DNA of 64,000 nt from the NCBI RefSeq assembly GCF_910589235.1, contig NC_060959.1, forward strand, positions 11,078,907-11,142,906, read 5' to 3'. Below are positions 31,754 through 42,947 of this stretch, piece after piece. Both the position numbers and the translations under genes were made by a program. Origin of the DNA: Vespa crabro. Taxonomy: Eukaryota > Arthropoda > Insecta > Hymenoptera > Vespidae. A model generated the notes under the pieces. It saw only the letters and a list, made by a program, of their open reading frames with translations. It searched no databases and was not told the DNA's origin. Each line of letters starts with the position of its first letter. Within the stretch, counting starts at the first letter, position 1.

Positions 31754-33313
31754 TCCCTTTTCTTCCTTCTTCGTTCTCCTTTTCCATTTCTTTCTTTTTT
31801 CCATTTTAAAAAAGATCTTGGAACCGGTAAGAGAATATACGTCGCAGAGACAGAAGGAAGGGCCGGAATGCATGCGTCAAAAACTAAAGTCGGAATCTTA
31901 TTTCCTTCTCGATGCTATTGCATTTCTCCTTCTCTCCTCGTAGTTTCATATACCCCTTTCCTTCTCTATACCATATATTTATTCCTTTCGCTCGTCGCGT
32001 CGGTCTATCTTGTTGCGACTGAATCGCACGTCAAAACCGTGAGATACCGTGTAAAGGCAAAACTCGCAGTCGTCGACCCATTCCGCGGATTGCTTTCGTA
32101 TGATGAGGGACTCGTCATTGTCTCTTTTATTTCTTTTCTTTCTCTTCTTTCTTCCTTTTTTCTTTTTCTTTTTTTTTTTTTTTATTTCTATGGTAAAGAC
32201 GTTTCGCTCATCACATTTTAAGAATATGTATCTTTAAGGAAGATTAAAATATATTATTATAGACAATCATTTTTAATAAATTGTGTATGGATCGATAAGA
32301 TGGGCTCAGGTGTATCAGTCTATGTGGTACTCCGTGAAACTCTCTCTCTCTATTTTTACGAATAGAGAGAAGATGAAATCGATTCGCATGAATATTAGTC
32401 AGAGTAATGGATAAACAAAAAGGGCAGCAATTAAGGTAGAGAGACGGTGGAATCCGGGCTGTAAATAATCGAACGGCCCCTAACAACAAATCGAGTATTT
32501 CACGGATACGGGAAGGGTCCAGGTGAACCTTTTTTAGACGCCCTTTCTACCCTTTCCGCGTAACGATTTAATGCGATGCAGGGACAAAGGATACCGGACA
32601 GTTTTTGTGAAAAACGAGGTCATTTTTAACGGTATAATGGCGACAGTAATATAATAATCCATTCAAATGTTAAAATTAATTCGCGTAATCGTTTAATTTA
32701 TTTCTATCGATCAATTTTCATTTTTCTTCTTAAATCGCATTTAATCGTCTTTATTATTATTCCTTAGAGATTAACCAAGGATAAATAGCAAGTAGTCATT
32801 CTAATGATCGATATTATTATTATTATACGTAGAATTGTCATGTTATGTCATACGATAATGAGATGATTTTATCCTCTAATCAAAGGACCGACACTAATCG
32901 TTTAAATCAATCGCCGTAGGCAATTAATAACAAGAGAGAAACTAGGTATTGCACCGTTACTGCATAATTCAAGCATAGCTGGGTTGGGCTTCTACCATCG
33001 TCGATTCTCATTAGAAAGCAGGTGTTTCGTATCTGATCGTACATTGAGTCGTTATGATTCGAAATGGCGATTAGATCAATTAACCTTTTACATATGTTCT
33101 ACGTTTAATGACAAGTAAGGCAATAATTAATAGAAATATTAAGAAAGGTATCGCTTGTTTAAATTTTCTGACATATGCAATATAATTATTTTAACGTAAA
33201 GTAAACTCTCTGAAAGAGCTTAAGTTATATTATATTTATACACGTTGGAAAAAGAGTATATTGTTCTTTTTATGACGATGATTGCGTAAGTCAGTCTAGC
33301 ATTCTAACAGCCA
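31753..33313. other. AT-rich unique sequence, no gene identified
   Basis: A T-rich run at 32160-32185. A repeat-free, homeodomain-motif-like AT-rich stretch at 32870-33110 (several TAAT cores) could be regulatory, but that is weak. Open frames of 60-117 codons are unrecognised. Confidence 0.4.
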
Positions 33314-33346
33314 TATAAAAAGGATCCCTTTGTTACCACCGTCCAG
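33314..33346 (+). promoter_or_regulatory. Candidate TATA-box core promoter
   Basis: TATAAAAAG begins at 33314, and an initiator-like TCCAG has its A at 33345, exactly 31 bp downstream, the usual spacing for insect TATA promoters. The motif pair can arise by chance in AT-rich DNA. Confidence 0.25.
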
Positions 33347-33355
33347 AGGCTGAAA

Positions 33356-33445
33356 ATGCTTGCGTTATCATTATCCTTTTGCCGATGGTGTCATTATTGT
33401 ACACACCAAAGCATTAAACTTTCAACGCTGAACGCTCGTATATAG
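33356..33445 (+). CDS. Candidate 29-codon small ORF downstream of the TATA box
   Basis: The first ATG after the candidate start site, 11 bp downstream of the initiator-like A, opens 29 codons to a TAG at 33443. The peptide begins with a short hydrophobic stretch (MLALSLSF) followed by three Cys within nine residues, and ends with Lys/Leu/Arg. Such a leader would be too close to the cap for efficient initiation, which argues against it. Not recognised. Confidence 0.1.
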   Translation: MLALSLSFCRWCHYCTHQSIKLSTLNARI

Positions 33446-33529
33446 GAGCCAACGGAACGTAGAAAACGTTAATGAGTACATTCCGTCTCTTTTCTTTTCC
33501 CTTTCTTCGCAAGAAAATGTTCTCCCGTA

Positions 33530-33775
33530 ATGAAAATTATATTTTACTTTTTACTTTTTCTTTTCTTTTCTGCGTTTTTTCTTTTCCCTTTTTTTTCCTT
33601 TTCTTTTTCTTTTTTATTTTTATTTCTCCTTTTTTCTTTCCTCTTTTCTTTTTTTTCCTCCTCGTACTATACACACGAGCACGTGTAATCAGATATTGTT
33701 CCATTTTATATCCATCCGCTCGCTATTGTTTTTTCCTTTTTCATATATTTTTCTCCTTCCTTTTCGTTAATTTTC

Positions 33776-33841
<66 letters not shown>

Positions 33842-33845
33842 TTTC
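33530..33845. repeat. Polypyrimidine region with (CT)n microsatellite
   Basis: T/C-rich from about 33540 to 33660 and again from 33725, culminating in a clean (CT)n run of about 26 units at 33780-33833. The 148-codon frame across it is Phe/Ser/Leu-rich and rejected. Confidence 0.9.
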
Positions 33846-34629
33846 TCTCCGAAAGGCAACATTGTACTTAAAAGTCAGTTTTAATAACTTATTGTGCATT
33901 TATTTCGAACGTATTTAAATATCACCATGGAGAATTTTGCGGATGGAATGTATTTTATCTTTGTTAATCCAAGAAAAGAGAAAAGAGATGGAATTTCAAT
34001 TAAAGGAACGCTCGTCAAACGCCTTTCTCCAAGGAAATCGATTATATCGAGGAGTCGAATTGTCTGGAAGTCGGTGAAGGAAGTTTAAAGCGTAGAATTC
34101 CTCCTTTTCCAGTAGCCTCGATTTCTTCTCTTCGAACTATCAATTATCATTGGAGACCCATTGACGTGCACGTACTTCTCGAGATATCGTTGGCAGACTA
34201 ATCTATCGGGCTGATGCATGGAAAATCCTGTTGTATGCGAAACGAAATTGATCGATAACGTATTATTGATAGGCAAATCTTCGATTTTGGATAGTTGGCT
34301 CTATTATCGTTTCTACGATTTCCATGAGATGATAAAAAGCAAAAAACTTGACGATAAAATCGTTCTCGCGTTTACAAAGCTATTTTTTTTCTCCTTCCTT
34401 TTTTCTTTCAAATCAATTACAAGCTTCAATTTCGTTGAATAAAATTCAACTGTTCTTCTTATAAATCGTTTAGATATAAATTATTTTCTCTCGCGAATAA
34501 ATTCTGATTGATTTAAAAGCATTGATGCGAGTTAAGATAGAATTTTTTAAAGTCTTTGCAAAAAAATTTGTTGGATTGGATTTGATGGCCGATCTATTAA
34601 TATTTCTTTTTGTTACCACGTGGAATTTA
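33846..34629. other. AT-rich unique sequence, no gene identified
   Basis: Three frames of 60-75 codons, none recognisable and none with paired splice sites. Confidence 0.45.
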
Positions 34630-35035
34630 TCGGTCGCACGTTGTACGTATGTACCTTATCATGGCACGAGTGTAAGCTCAAGTGGCAAACCGCGTCAAAC
34701 ACGCAGTCACGTTCGTTCCAACCATTCTCGGTGTTATAGAGAACAAACGCATACCAATGTGTCGAGAGAAGGACGCTCGACCAGCCGGTTCCGTGGCGCG
34801 GAAACAACCGATTAATAAATATCCTCGCGTAATTAATTCGATCGCAATCAGACTCGACACACATGCGATATTAAATTTTCCTAGGGCATGCCTCGCTAAC
34901 ATTTGCGCGCGCGAACGAACGAAATCCACGGATTCGCCATTCGCCATTCGCTCGGCAGGCCTTGTAATTTCGTCGCTCGTTTTGTCCAGGCCGACGATTT
35001 ACGAGCCTCAATGACGTATTAGCGGCTACAGTTAC
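34630..35035. other. GC-richer block, several overlapping open frames
   Basis: Composition rises here and open frames of 83-110 codons overlap on both strands (34522-34815 plus, 34682-35014 plus, 34613-34864 minus, 34678-34947 minus). Because they contradict each other and I recognise none, I list the block rather than a gene. One plus frame has an internal Met followed by a hydrophobic run (MADLLIFLFVTTW) like a signal peptide. Confidence 0.3.
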
Positions 35036-35039
35036 AAAT

Positions 35040-35085
35040 ACACACACACACACACACGTACAAACACGTACAAACACAGGCAACA
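35040..35085. repeat. (CA)n microsatellite
   Basis: About ten CA units, then CACGTACAAA variants. Confidence 0.9.
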
Positions 35086-36500
35086 CACATCTACGTAGAA
35101 CCGTTTCCTTTCAACAAGAATGCATGAGACTGCCGATCTCGTTTCTCTCCTTTTCTCTCTCGTTTTCGCTTTAACATTAATTACATTGCAAGCATAATCG
35201 CATTCAATCGGACGAAAGAAAGGGATAGAGGGAAGGTTAAATAAGAAGAAAAAGGAATAGAAGGTGGTCTCTTGTCGACACGGTAAACGAAGAAAGGGTC
35301 ATAGACCCACCATTATAATTTGATGTTGCGTGTTATTAAAGGGCCATTAAAACACCATGCATCTACTAATTACTAGCACGCAGTCTACGTCGAGCGTATT
35401 TAATCAATATTCAGCTTTGTTGTGTCCCTGATGTGAGACTCTGTACATTCGCCTAGACGACGATCTCTTTTATCGTTGGCACATTTTAAATGGGAATTTC
35501 TTGGTAAATGTTACGACGAAACATAATGGATTCAAGAGTGAAAAAGATATACCTCTATACGTATGGTAAAGAAGAAAGAGAAAGAAGTAAATGGAACGGC
35601 GCATATGCATTTTTGCAATTCCAATGTTGTCGTCGACGATGTCAACGACGAGTGCGGTTAGATGAGGCTTCCGACGTTTTTCACTTTTTCTCCCCTTTTT
35701 TCTTTTTTACACTGCCATGTTCTATAGCTACTCTTCCGACGAAAAAGACCGACAGGATTTGTTTGGGAATAGTCCGACGGAAATCAGCTTTGAACGTTAA
35801 GCGTCTCCGATTTCGAAGGGTACGTACCTATATAAAACAGTCCCCTTTCGAAAAGGAAATTACAGTCTGTTAAACAAATACACGTAACGTAAGTAGATAC
35901 TCATACTCGTAGAATATTCTACTTTATTTTGAATGGAGAAAAAAATTGTCAATTAAACTGATAGATAGCTTTTCTCGTTAATACATTGCTTCTTGAGTTC
36001 TCTTCTCGATATCGAAGGAATATCAAATAGAGGTGACTCTTTCGAGGGAAGAAAAGTCAATAGTTCGATAAGCTGAAGAAATTGCAAGTACCTCTTCGCG
36101 GGAATAGAATTTTTATGAGTTACGAGAAGAGAAACGGGAGAATGACGTTTCCATTGGCATTCTCAGCTTTTCGTTTATACCGAAAAGCGCGTCACGATTT
36201 AAACGGTAAGTTACGATTTGTACGGGCGCTAATGCGATTGCCGACCCTTAATGAAGATTTCTGAGCTCGCATTTACATTGCACAAACGCCGCCGCCGGCA
36301 GAGACTTTAGTCATGGACGGAGATAACTTCGGGATAAGTACGATTAAAGTTAAATGGAAGTTGCAAACACGTCTTCTGAATATGCCAATTAGAATCCAAC
36401 GAGAATACTTGAGATCTTTCCTAAATTTGTTTCCTACGTTCGCGCGCAAATTTCTACGAGGCTTTATAAATCTTTTGACATCTAGTACGAATGCAAGACG
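35086..36500. other. Unique sequence, no gene identified
   Basis: A good donor string AAACG/GTAAGT lies at 36205/36206, and an acceptor-like CATTCTCAG ends at 36166, only 39 bp upstream. That is too short and too isolated to call an exon. Frames of 60-121 codons are unrecognised. Confidence 0.4.
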
Positions 36501-36560
36501 ATAAAAAGAAAAGGAAAAAAAAAAAAAACAAAAAAAAAAAAAAAAAAAAAAGAAAACAAA
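36501..36560. repeat. A-rich simple repeat
   Basis: A runs of 12 and more than 20 separated by single C or G. Confidence 0.9.
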
Positions 36561-38202
36561 TTGAAAATCGATAAAAATTTGGAAATAGACGCACGTGTCT
36601 CGTCATATGTTTCCCCGCAAGACATGAAAAACGTTTATACGTTGGAGTTTGCGCGCCAGATGAGCTCGTAAAGCTGCGAACTGTTCTGGCGGGAAAAAAT
36701 TCCCGTTCGAATATCGGTGAGGGCGAAAAAGAAAGAAAGAAAAGAAAAATAGAAACGAAAAGGCCACTTCGTGGATGCATGCCATTTATGGTAATTCGGT
36801 CTTCGGCGAGTTATCGTTAAAGCGAATTCTCTTGCAACGTCTAGTTTCAGTCACGTATGGTATATCTATGTATTTGTGTTCGCGTATAGCCGAAGTGGAA
36901 AAGTTGCTCGTAATTTTTGGACGAGCAACGTATCAGCCTTAGTCGTGTGTTGCACGCCCCCGAAAATACGTTTTCCTCTTCTCTTCCTCGTACCTCGTAT
37001 GCGTGTGAATACGATACACACACATATATATATATATATATATACGTAACTATATACCATGATACGAGCTACTAAAGCGTTCGCGTGTAAAGCACGAGCA
37101 CGTTGAATCGATTCCGAGAGCTGCACGACGGCTAGTCGTACCGTATATTTGGCGACGAGCGATAAAGCTGTCTTGACCGAGTTACAGATAGATTCTCCCA
37201 TTTCTACTCGGGACTAAAAAGAAATAAGAATGATCTGCGTTTTACCGTGCAGTGTTCTATATTTCTGTATAAAGATATTTCATGTTATAAGTGTATTTGT
37301 ATATGTGGTTGTACATAAATGTATATACTATATATCGTAGAATTATATATATATATACACATCTTATACATACAATACATATATACGCTGCTGGTGGTCT
37401 GGTTATCTTGACCCCCCTTGAATAATACCGTCATTATTCGTCCAATAGATATAATTCTTCTTTATACGAAACGCTGCGGAGGATTGGCCAGATGTACTCG
37501 TATAAATAATTGCCTTTACGTGTGCTCCTTCTGTTCTCGATATCACCTGGCCCAGTCTTTTATTATTCTTTATGGAAGTAGGAAACTTTCTGAGTTAAAT
37601 AAAATAACAACGAAACGAGAAAGATAGGTGGTCTAGAGAAGTTGGGTTGTGGAGGGATGAGTGTGGCCGGGCGCAATGAAACGATTTAACAAGAGCATGT
37701 AAATTCTGTCAACGACAATATATTTGAAAAATTAAGGTCGCGATTAAAACATGATCGGAATGTTCCAATAAAAGCCAAAGTAAATTGTTTACGAGTTTTA
37801 TTAACGCATACGTACGTTTTACCGATCAAATCTATCCGGACCCGAATATTTTCGATCATCAAAGCTGCGTGCGATATCACATGGAAAATTTGTTGCGTAG
37901 CAACGAACATTAGTTCCCGAGCGACGTAACTCGTAAACAAGATACGTTCACGGTCGAAATATTGCATCTATAAAATTAATTAAGAAAGAACGAAGAATGA
38001 AAATGAAAATCCGTAAAAAGGCACAAGCTCGACCGAACTGGACGATAATGAGTTTCGTTTTTCTTGAGTATGAAAAAAGTGAAGTTACGATAGCTGCGAG
38101 AAAAGTTGCCGAAGTAAAGATGGTGGATGGAGGAAAGAAGGAAAAAAAGAAAAAAAGAGAGAGAGAGCGAGAGAATAAGATCATCTTTTAATCCGAATTT
38201 TC

Positions 38203-38204
<2 letters not shown>
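36561..38204. other. AT-rich unique sequence, no gene identified
   Basis: A (CA)n(TA)n tract lies at 37017-37046 and scattered TA runs at 37300-37385. No gene supported. Confidence 0.5.
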
Positions 38205-38241
<37 letters not shown>

Positions 38242-38242
38242 T
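38205..38242. repeat. (CGT)n trinucleotide repeat
   Basis: About twelve CGT units, abutting the acceptor-like string at 38252. Confidence 0.95.
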
Positions 38243-38252
38243 ATTCGCGCAG

Positions 38253-38367
38253 GGATTCGTATCGGACGATTGCCGGCTCGGCGAGCTCGCTACAGCTGCT
38301 CGTCGGGAATTAACTTCGTCCTCTGAAGTGTTATCGAGCGTCGCGTGCACCCACGCCATCTCGAAAG
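38253..38367 (+). CDS. Candidate 115-bp GC-rich exon, unknown product
   Basis: An acceptor-like CTATTCGCGCAG ends at 38252, and a donor-like TCGAAAG/GTACAG lies at 38367/38368. One frame is open across the whole segment with strongly C/G-biased third positions. The peptide is mixed and Ala/Ser/Glu-rich (DDCRLGELATAARREL). The same frame remains open past the donor for 33 more codons. The local G+C is among the highest in the window, so a CpG-type promoter or 5' untranslated exon is the main alternative. Not recognised. Confidence 0.28.
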
Positions 38368-38714
38368 GTACAGCAGCCGCCCGGGCTTTTTATCGGTGGA
38401 AGGCGGCAGGAAGCCCCGTCGATGGTTGTGGTGGTATTCTGGCCTCGTGCTGCTGGTTGCGATGGTGATGGTTCGTTGTGGTAAACTAGTAGAATCGGTG
38501 TTGGTAGCCTCTCAGCTCTATGGTGCCGGCGATGGTTGTAGTAGCGACGTTGAAATTTTTCCTGTTTCCACCATCGTGGGAAAAAGCAAAGACCAAAAGC
38601 AAACAGAAGAAGCCCTTTAACCTCGTGGTTACCCTTTTCCCTTTTCTTCTTTCGTTCTTCTCTTCCTTCCTTTTCCTTCTTCTCTTTTCCCTCTTTCTTT
38701 CTTTCTTTCGTTCC
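38368..38714. other. GC-rich block continuing to a polypyrimidine tract
   Basis: Two further overlapping plus frames (to 38470 and 38620) are open. One, starting at the GTG codon at 38345, has a hydrophobic run (GLVLLVAMVMV). From 38635 the sequence becomes pure pyrimidine. Part of the same possible exon or promoter region as 38253-38367. Confidence 0.3.
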
Positions 38715-38719
38715 GTCTA

Positions 38720-38758
<39 letters not shown>

Positions 38759-38783
38759 GTCTGTCTGTCTGTCTGTCTGTCTT
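38715..38783. repeat. (CTGT)n tetranucleotide repeat
   Basis: About sixteen CTGT units with two CTAT variants. It is part of a 170-bp pyrimidine-rich block that ends in an excellent 3' splice-site-like string at 38810. Confidence 0.95.
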
Positions 38784-38810
38784 TCTCTTTCTCTTTTTCT
38801 TTTTCAACAG

Positions 38811-38940
38811 CAACGTTAGCAATAGCAACGGCAGCTGCATCACACGTTTTTCCGCACGATGCCCACTTCCCCGCATCCACTTTCGTTTCGTGGCACATTG
38901 GAATCTGTGCCAATGGATGCTGCCACCTCTAGCCAGTCTT
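38811..38940 (+). CDS. Candidate exon after a long polypyrimidine tract, unknown product
   Basis: CTTTTTCTTTTTCAACAG ends at 38810, a textbook acceptor. Two plus frames then stay open (39 codons to a TAG near 38930, or about 50 codons to a TGA near 38963), and a donor-like TCGCG/GTAGCT lies near 38948. The sequence is GC-rich and repeat-free until about 38950. The coding frame cannot be decided. Not recognised. Confidence 0.22.
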
Positions 38941-39235
38941 ATTCGCGGTAGCTGGCGGAAAATGTGAAAAATTTCTATTAAAGGATTCCAATAGGGGGGA
39001 TACGCGGGTGTCGGGGACATAAAACATAATATTATTTCCGGCAAAGCGCTCACCGCGAGAATTCAATTTAGCCGTGTGGCACATAATATAATACCTATCT
39101 TCTTCCGTCTTCCGTTTTACCGAAGAAGACCACCCTTTGCCTATCCTTTCTTTTTTCACTCCTATTTTTCTCTATATATCATCCGAACGGTCGTTTTGAC
39201 CGCGTATTCTACCCTCTCAACATTTCTCCCTGTCT
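38941..39235. other. Unique sequence, nothing seen
   Basis: No motif or frame that I can support. Pyrimidine content rises toward the CT/CA repeat that follows. Confidence 0.45.
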
Positions 39236-39244
39236 TTCTCTCTT

Positions 39245-39290
<46 letters not shown>
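39236..39290. repeat. Compound (CT)n(AC)n microsatellite
   Basis: About nine CT units join fourteen AC units without a gap. A smaller CT/CACATA compound repeat lies at 39461-39500. Confidence 0.95.
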
Positions 39291-39680
39291 TCTTTTTCTA
39301 TCTTCTCAGTTCTCTATTAAACTGATGCTCGAACAAGCAGAAACGTCAAAGACGAGACCTAGCGAGAGAAATCTCTTCAAATTTAATCCCGAAAGGATTC
39401 AATCAGTCCAGACGCAAACGCGACCAAGCGATAGTACTTTAACGTTATTCGAATTTTCTCTCTCTCTCATGCACACATACACACATACACACACACACTT
39501 GCTTCCTTTCCCGAGAACTTCCACTGTTATTCGTACGTCGACCTATCGTCGAAAAGCGAACATGTTCACCGCACAGTGGCTGCACTGCGGGAGACTATCA
39601 AAGTCTACCATAGCCATTTTCAGAACTGACTATTGGTATCTTTACCTAGCACCAGAACTTATATCTATAGACTTCTTCCT

Positions 39681-39686
39681 ATATAT

Positions 39687-39730
<44 letters not shown>

Positions 39731-39733
39731 TGT
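39681..39733. repeat. (TA)n microsatellite
   Basis: Over twenty TA units with flanking TATG/TACA variants. Confidence 0.95.
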
Positions 39734-40727
39734 AGATGAGTAGATACGTATATATCTACGTTACCCTTAATGGACATATGTTCGTTTAGGGCTGCGGCTA
39801 AATTTGACGTCTAGCGGCCGGCTTACCATCATATGTGGTTATTCTGCGGTGTGTAAATGGTCAAAGGTGCACGAATATCGAACAACGCTTCCATACAGCC
39901 GAACCATGTTATGGCTAGAGTATATGGAATCGTTTCCTTATTCGAACCCCATGTCAATGTTACGAAGGCACACGAAGTATGTTCGAACTTTAACTGTCTT
40001 TGTTTCAAGGAATAATTCATGTTCTAATTTTAATTATTATTAAATAAGGATGTTAACTTTGATTGGATCTATATATCTAATACGTTTCGTTAATGTAATC
40101 TCAATGTACGTAGCTTGCAAGGCTTACGATCAAATGACGTTCAAAGCTTAAGTGTACTTACTCTAGTACACCACTGAAACATCTTCAAGTTCCAAAACCA
40201 AACAAGTATGCTATTGGGAATCGAAGCTATTAACGTCGGTCTAGAGTACCCTCAGGCTTACGTGTTGCTAAATAATTCGAGGGTAGCTTAGGATATCGAA
40301 GATCGACATTCAGCTGTCTTCTCTCTCGGGACGTCTGGTATTTCACTAATCTCTATCATCTTTTATATCATTTTCTTTAACTATGAATTAAATTTGGACT
40401 TAATCATTCATACGGAAAAATTATGATTTTCCTTTGATTATTCCAACGATGTTGGAAAATCAAGTTTATAATGGGTCTACATGAGTCATTGATCATTTAA
40501 TATGACAGGAGTATATCAAAATCCATTTGAGTGAATACGAATCATCATCATCGATCGTGATTATACCGTCTGCCTATCGTATTAGACATTTTTTAAATTC
40601 AACCATCGGCTGGTAAATGCGTAGAAAATTGTCACTCGTATTCAGGACGAGTGTCAGGAATATAGCTGATAAAAAGAGACGCGAATGACAGAGAATGTGA
40701 AATGGAAGGGATAAAGGTAAATAGACT
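39734..40727. other. AT-rich unique sequence, no gene identified
   Basis: An inverted repeat GTGTACT-6-AGTACAC at 40152-40171 overlaps a minus-strand donor-like AGAGTAAGTACAC. No exon is evident upstream of it on the minus strand. Confidence 0.45.
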
Positions 40728-40791
40728 CGAGCGAGCGAACGAACGAACGAACGAACGAACGAACGAACGAACGAACGAACGAACGAACGAG
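40728..40791. repeat. (CGAA)n tetranucleotide repeat
   Basis: Thirteen or so perfect GAAC/CGAA units preceded by two CGAG units. Minus-strand frames read Ser-Phe-Val-Arg repeats and are artefacts. Confidence 0.95.
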
Positions 40792-41699
40792 TTTGAGATT
40801 AAAATGAAAGACCGATTTGAATTCACTGTGCTTCCAGTCACGCGTTTCTTCTTTTGCCATCTACGTTCGTAGTCAGCGTACATACATATATGCATTGTAA
40901 AACATTTACCGGTCCGACGTATGGTTTCGTGAACGTTGCGGTTTCCGTTTTTTAGCATCAATCGAAATGAATTTAACAGCTAGATCGCAACAACCAAGAC
41001 AAATGTCGTTTTTTGTCGTCTCATTCTATTCATTCATTTACTCACTTTCGCCCCCTCACTCTCTTTCTCTATCTTTCAAATTTTGTCCAGTGAAAATGTG
41101 GCAGGTAAAACAAACGGGCGTTACTGTTAGGTATTTCTTTACCGAGTAAATATCGAGATTGCATTCGGTAAAGCCTTAATTATTCATTGTTGTCGAGCAA
41201 ACATTTTAAATGAATGCAATTCGATTTCGTAGAAAGTCAGGATGTTTGGTATGCATTAAAAAGAGAAATCAACCCAGTTGGTCACATTTAATTACGTTAT
41301 ATTGTTTCGTATCGTTTCTGAGATAATTTCTCACATTAACAATGCGGAGAAATAAAATCCGAGAACCGTGAAATTAGTAAACACCTTTTGATACACCTTC
41401 CGGTTTCCTTCTCATTCGATTTCACTGTCTGCTGCCCACATACGGGCCTCCTCGGCACAAGGAAAACCATCCTTGAAAACACTTTCAAAATCTTCTCTTG
41501 GCTGCCTTGCGTAATTCTATAAAGCAGCGGGGAGAATGAAAATTCTGTACGAGAAAAAGCGCACGACGAGAGGCGGAGAAAGAGAACGAAAGAGCCTTGG
41601 CATTCGGAGGAAGTCCATATTGTTAGTGAAATTGCAAGTTTTATAACGCTGGGGTCAACCTTGTGAAATGAGAATGACGTTGAATGTCGTCCATTAAGG
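40792..41699. other. Unique sequence, no gene identified
   Basis: An acceptor-like TTTTGTCCAG near 41090 is followed only 14 bp later by a donor-like GGCAG/GTAAAA, which I regard as coincidence. Confidence 0.45.
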
Positions 41700-41850
41700 T
41701 AAAAAAAAAAAAAAAAAAAAAAGAAAAAAGAGAAAAAGAAAAGAAAAAAGAAAAAAAAAAAACATAAATAAATAAAAAATAAATAAAACAAAAATAAAAG
41801 AGAAAACAGAGGAAGAAAAAGAAAGAAAAGGAAAATGAGGGTGGAAAAAA
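41700..41850. repeat. A-rich purine tract
   Basis: An A run of about twenty-two, then AAAG and AAAT units for 120 bp. The 176-codon minus-strand frame over it is Phe-rich at one end and rejected. Confidence 0.9.
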
Positions 41851-42159
41851 ACAAACAAGCGCACAAACAAGAATATTAAAAAAAACAGAAAGGGAAGAAA
41901 AAAATGCTCGCCAGTGTAATTAGATTTTTGTCGGTCTAGAGGAAAAGACCACGGCTTAAAATATAAAGCCCGTGCGTCGTTAGAGTTTTCGCGTTCTTGT
42001 CGTCGGTGTCATACGCATACAGACAAACCGGACACATACGGACGTTGTTCTTTCGTATTCCGTGTCGCAAAATCTCTCCTCGTTTGTACTCTTTACGCGA
42101 TGAATATTCGTGCTTCGAATACGAGAGAAACTTCCTGCTTCTCTCTGTTTCCTTCCACG

Positions 42160-42300
42160 GTTGACATTTTCTCTTTTCTTTTCCTTTTTCGTTTTTTCTT
42201 TCGTTCTTTTTTTTTCTTTTTTTTTCTTTTTTTTTCTTTTTTCTTTTCTTTTTTTTTTTCTATTCCTCTTTCGGTTTCCCTTTTTTCCATTTTCTTTTCA
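42160..42300. repeat. T-rich polypyrimidine tract
   Basis: About 140 bp of T/C on plus with regular TTTTTC spacing. Frames of 74-185 codons over it are artefacts. Confidence 0.9.
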
Positions 42301-42481
42301 AATTTCGTTGGACCTTTTAAATTCTTTCGCATAATATTATGTAAATGTAATCGAGTGTGTCAGTATCACAAAGTATGGGTTCGCAAGGCTTTTCTATTTC
42401 TTCCCTTTTTTTTTTATAACAATTTTTCATCGCCCACAAATACTCCATACATTGGGAAAATCATAAAAGAGAAAGATAAAG

Positions 42482-42518
42482 GGGGGAGGGGAGAGAGAGA
42501 GAGAGAGAGAGAAAGGAA
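42482..42518. repeat. G-rich then (GA)n tract
   Basis: GGGGGAGGGG followed by about ten GA units. Confidence 0.9.
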
Positions 42519-42707
42519 GAAAGAGTTCGAACAAATGCATTTTGCATTTGTACGTTCGTTTCTCTTTCCTTTGAAGAAAGAAAAGAAAAGAAGGATGGGA
42601 AAAGAGAGTAGGAGAGTCCAGGATAGTGATAGCTGCTCGTTCACAAAGTCCTTTTGAATTATCACTGGCAGCTACTCCGTCCAACCATTCTCCATTTTCT
42701 GACGCAG

Positions 42708-42947
42708 CTTCCCAACGAATACCGGCGCGAGGACGATGGATGTACAGAGAAAGCTCTGAACGGGATATCCGGCTGCCCGAGTCCGAACATTTATGTGGGA
42801 TTTCCTCTAGCGTATCATATTATCTACGCGCTTATAGTTATACCGAAATTTTCAGAGCTTTTCCATGAAATTCTCCGCTTCGATGGAGAATTAAACTCTG
42901 TTAGCTCTTCGCGGATTTGCATTGCCATGGTTAACTGTACCATGTAA
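42708..42947 (+). CDS. Candidate terminal exon, unknown product
   Basis: An acceptor-like CTCCATTTTCTGACGCAG ends at 42707. In phase zero the frame is open for 79 codons to a TAA at 42945. The first part is charged (LPNEYRREDDGCTEKALNG), followed by a hydrophobic segment (VGFPLAYHIIYALIVIP) and a Ser/Cys-containing end. A second plus frame is also open for most of the segment and looks just as natural, so the assignment is ambiguous. Not recognised. Confidence 0.22.
   Translation, partial: LPNEYRREDDGCTEKALNGISGCPSPNIYVGFPLAYHIIYALIVIPKFSELFHEILRFDGELNSVSSSRICIAMVNCTM

Noticed and set aside
36161..36210. 39-bp microexon between CATTCTCAG and GTAAGT
   Set aside because: Splice strings are good but the segment is tiny and isolated, and its sequence is mostly a CTTTTCG/CGAAAAG inverted repeat.
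38331..39053. 240-codon minus-strand frame with an Asp-Arg-Gln-Thr repeat
   Set aside because: The central third is a translation of the CTGT/CTTT repeats, and the flanks compete with plus-strand frames. No recognised domain.
39076..39735. 219-codon plus-strand frame
   Set aside because: Built from CT, CA and TA microsatellites (Leu/Ser, Thr/His, Tyr/Ile strings) with short unique links.
40152..40171. Minus-strand donor AGA/GTAAGTACAC
   Set aside because: Good donor string, but the upstream minus-strand sequence has no acceptor with a pyrimidine tract, and the string is part of an inverted repeat.
41091..41104. 14-bp segment between TTTTGTCCAG and GGCAG/GTAAAA
   Set aside because: Too short for normal exon definition.
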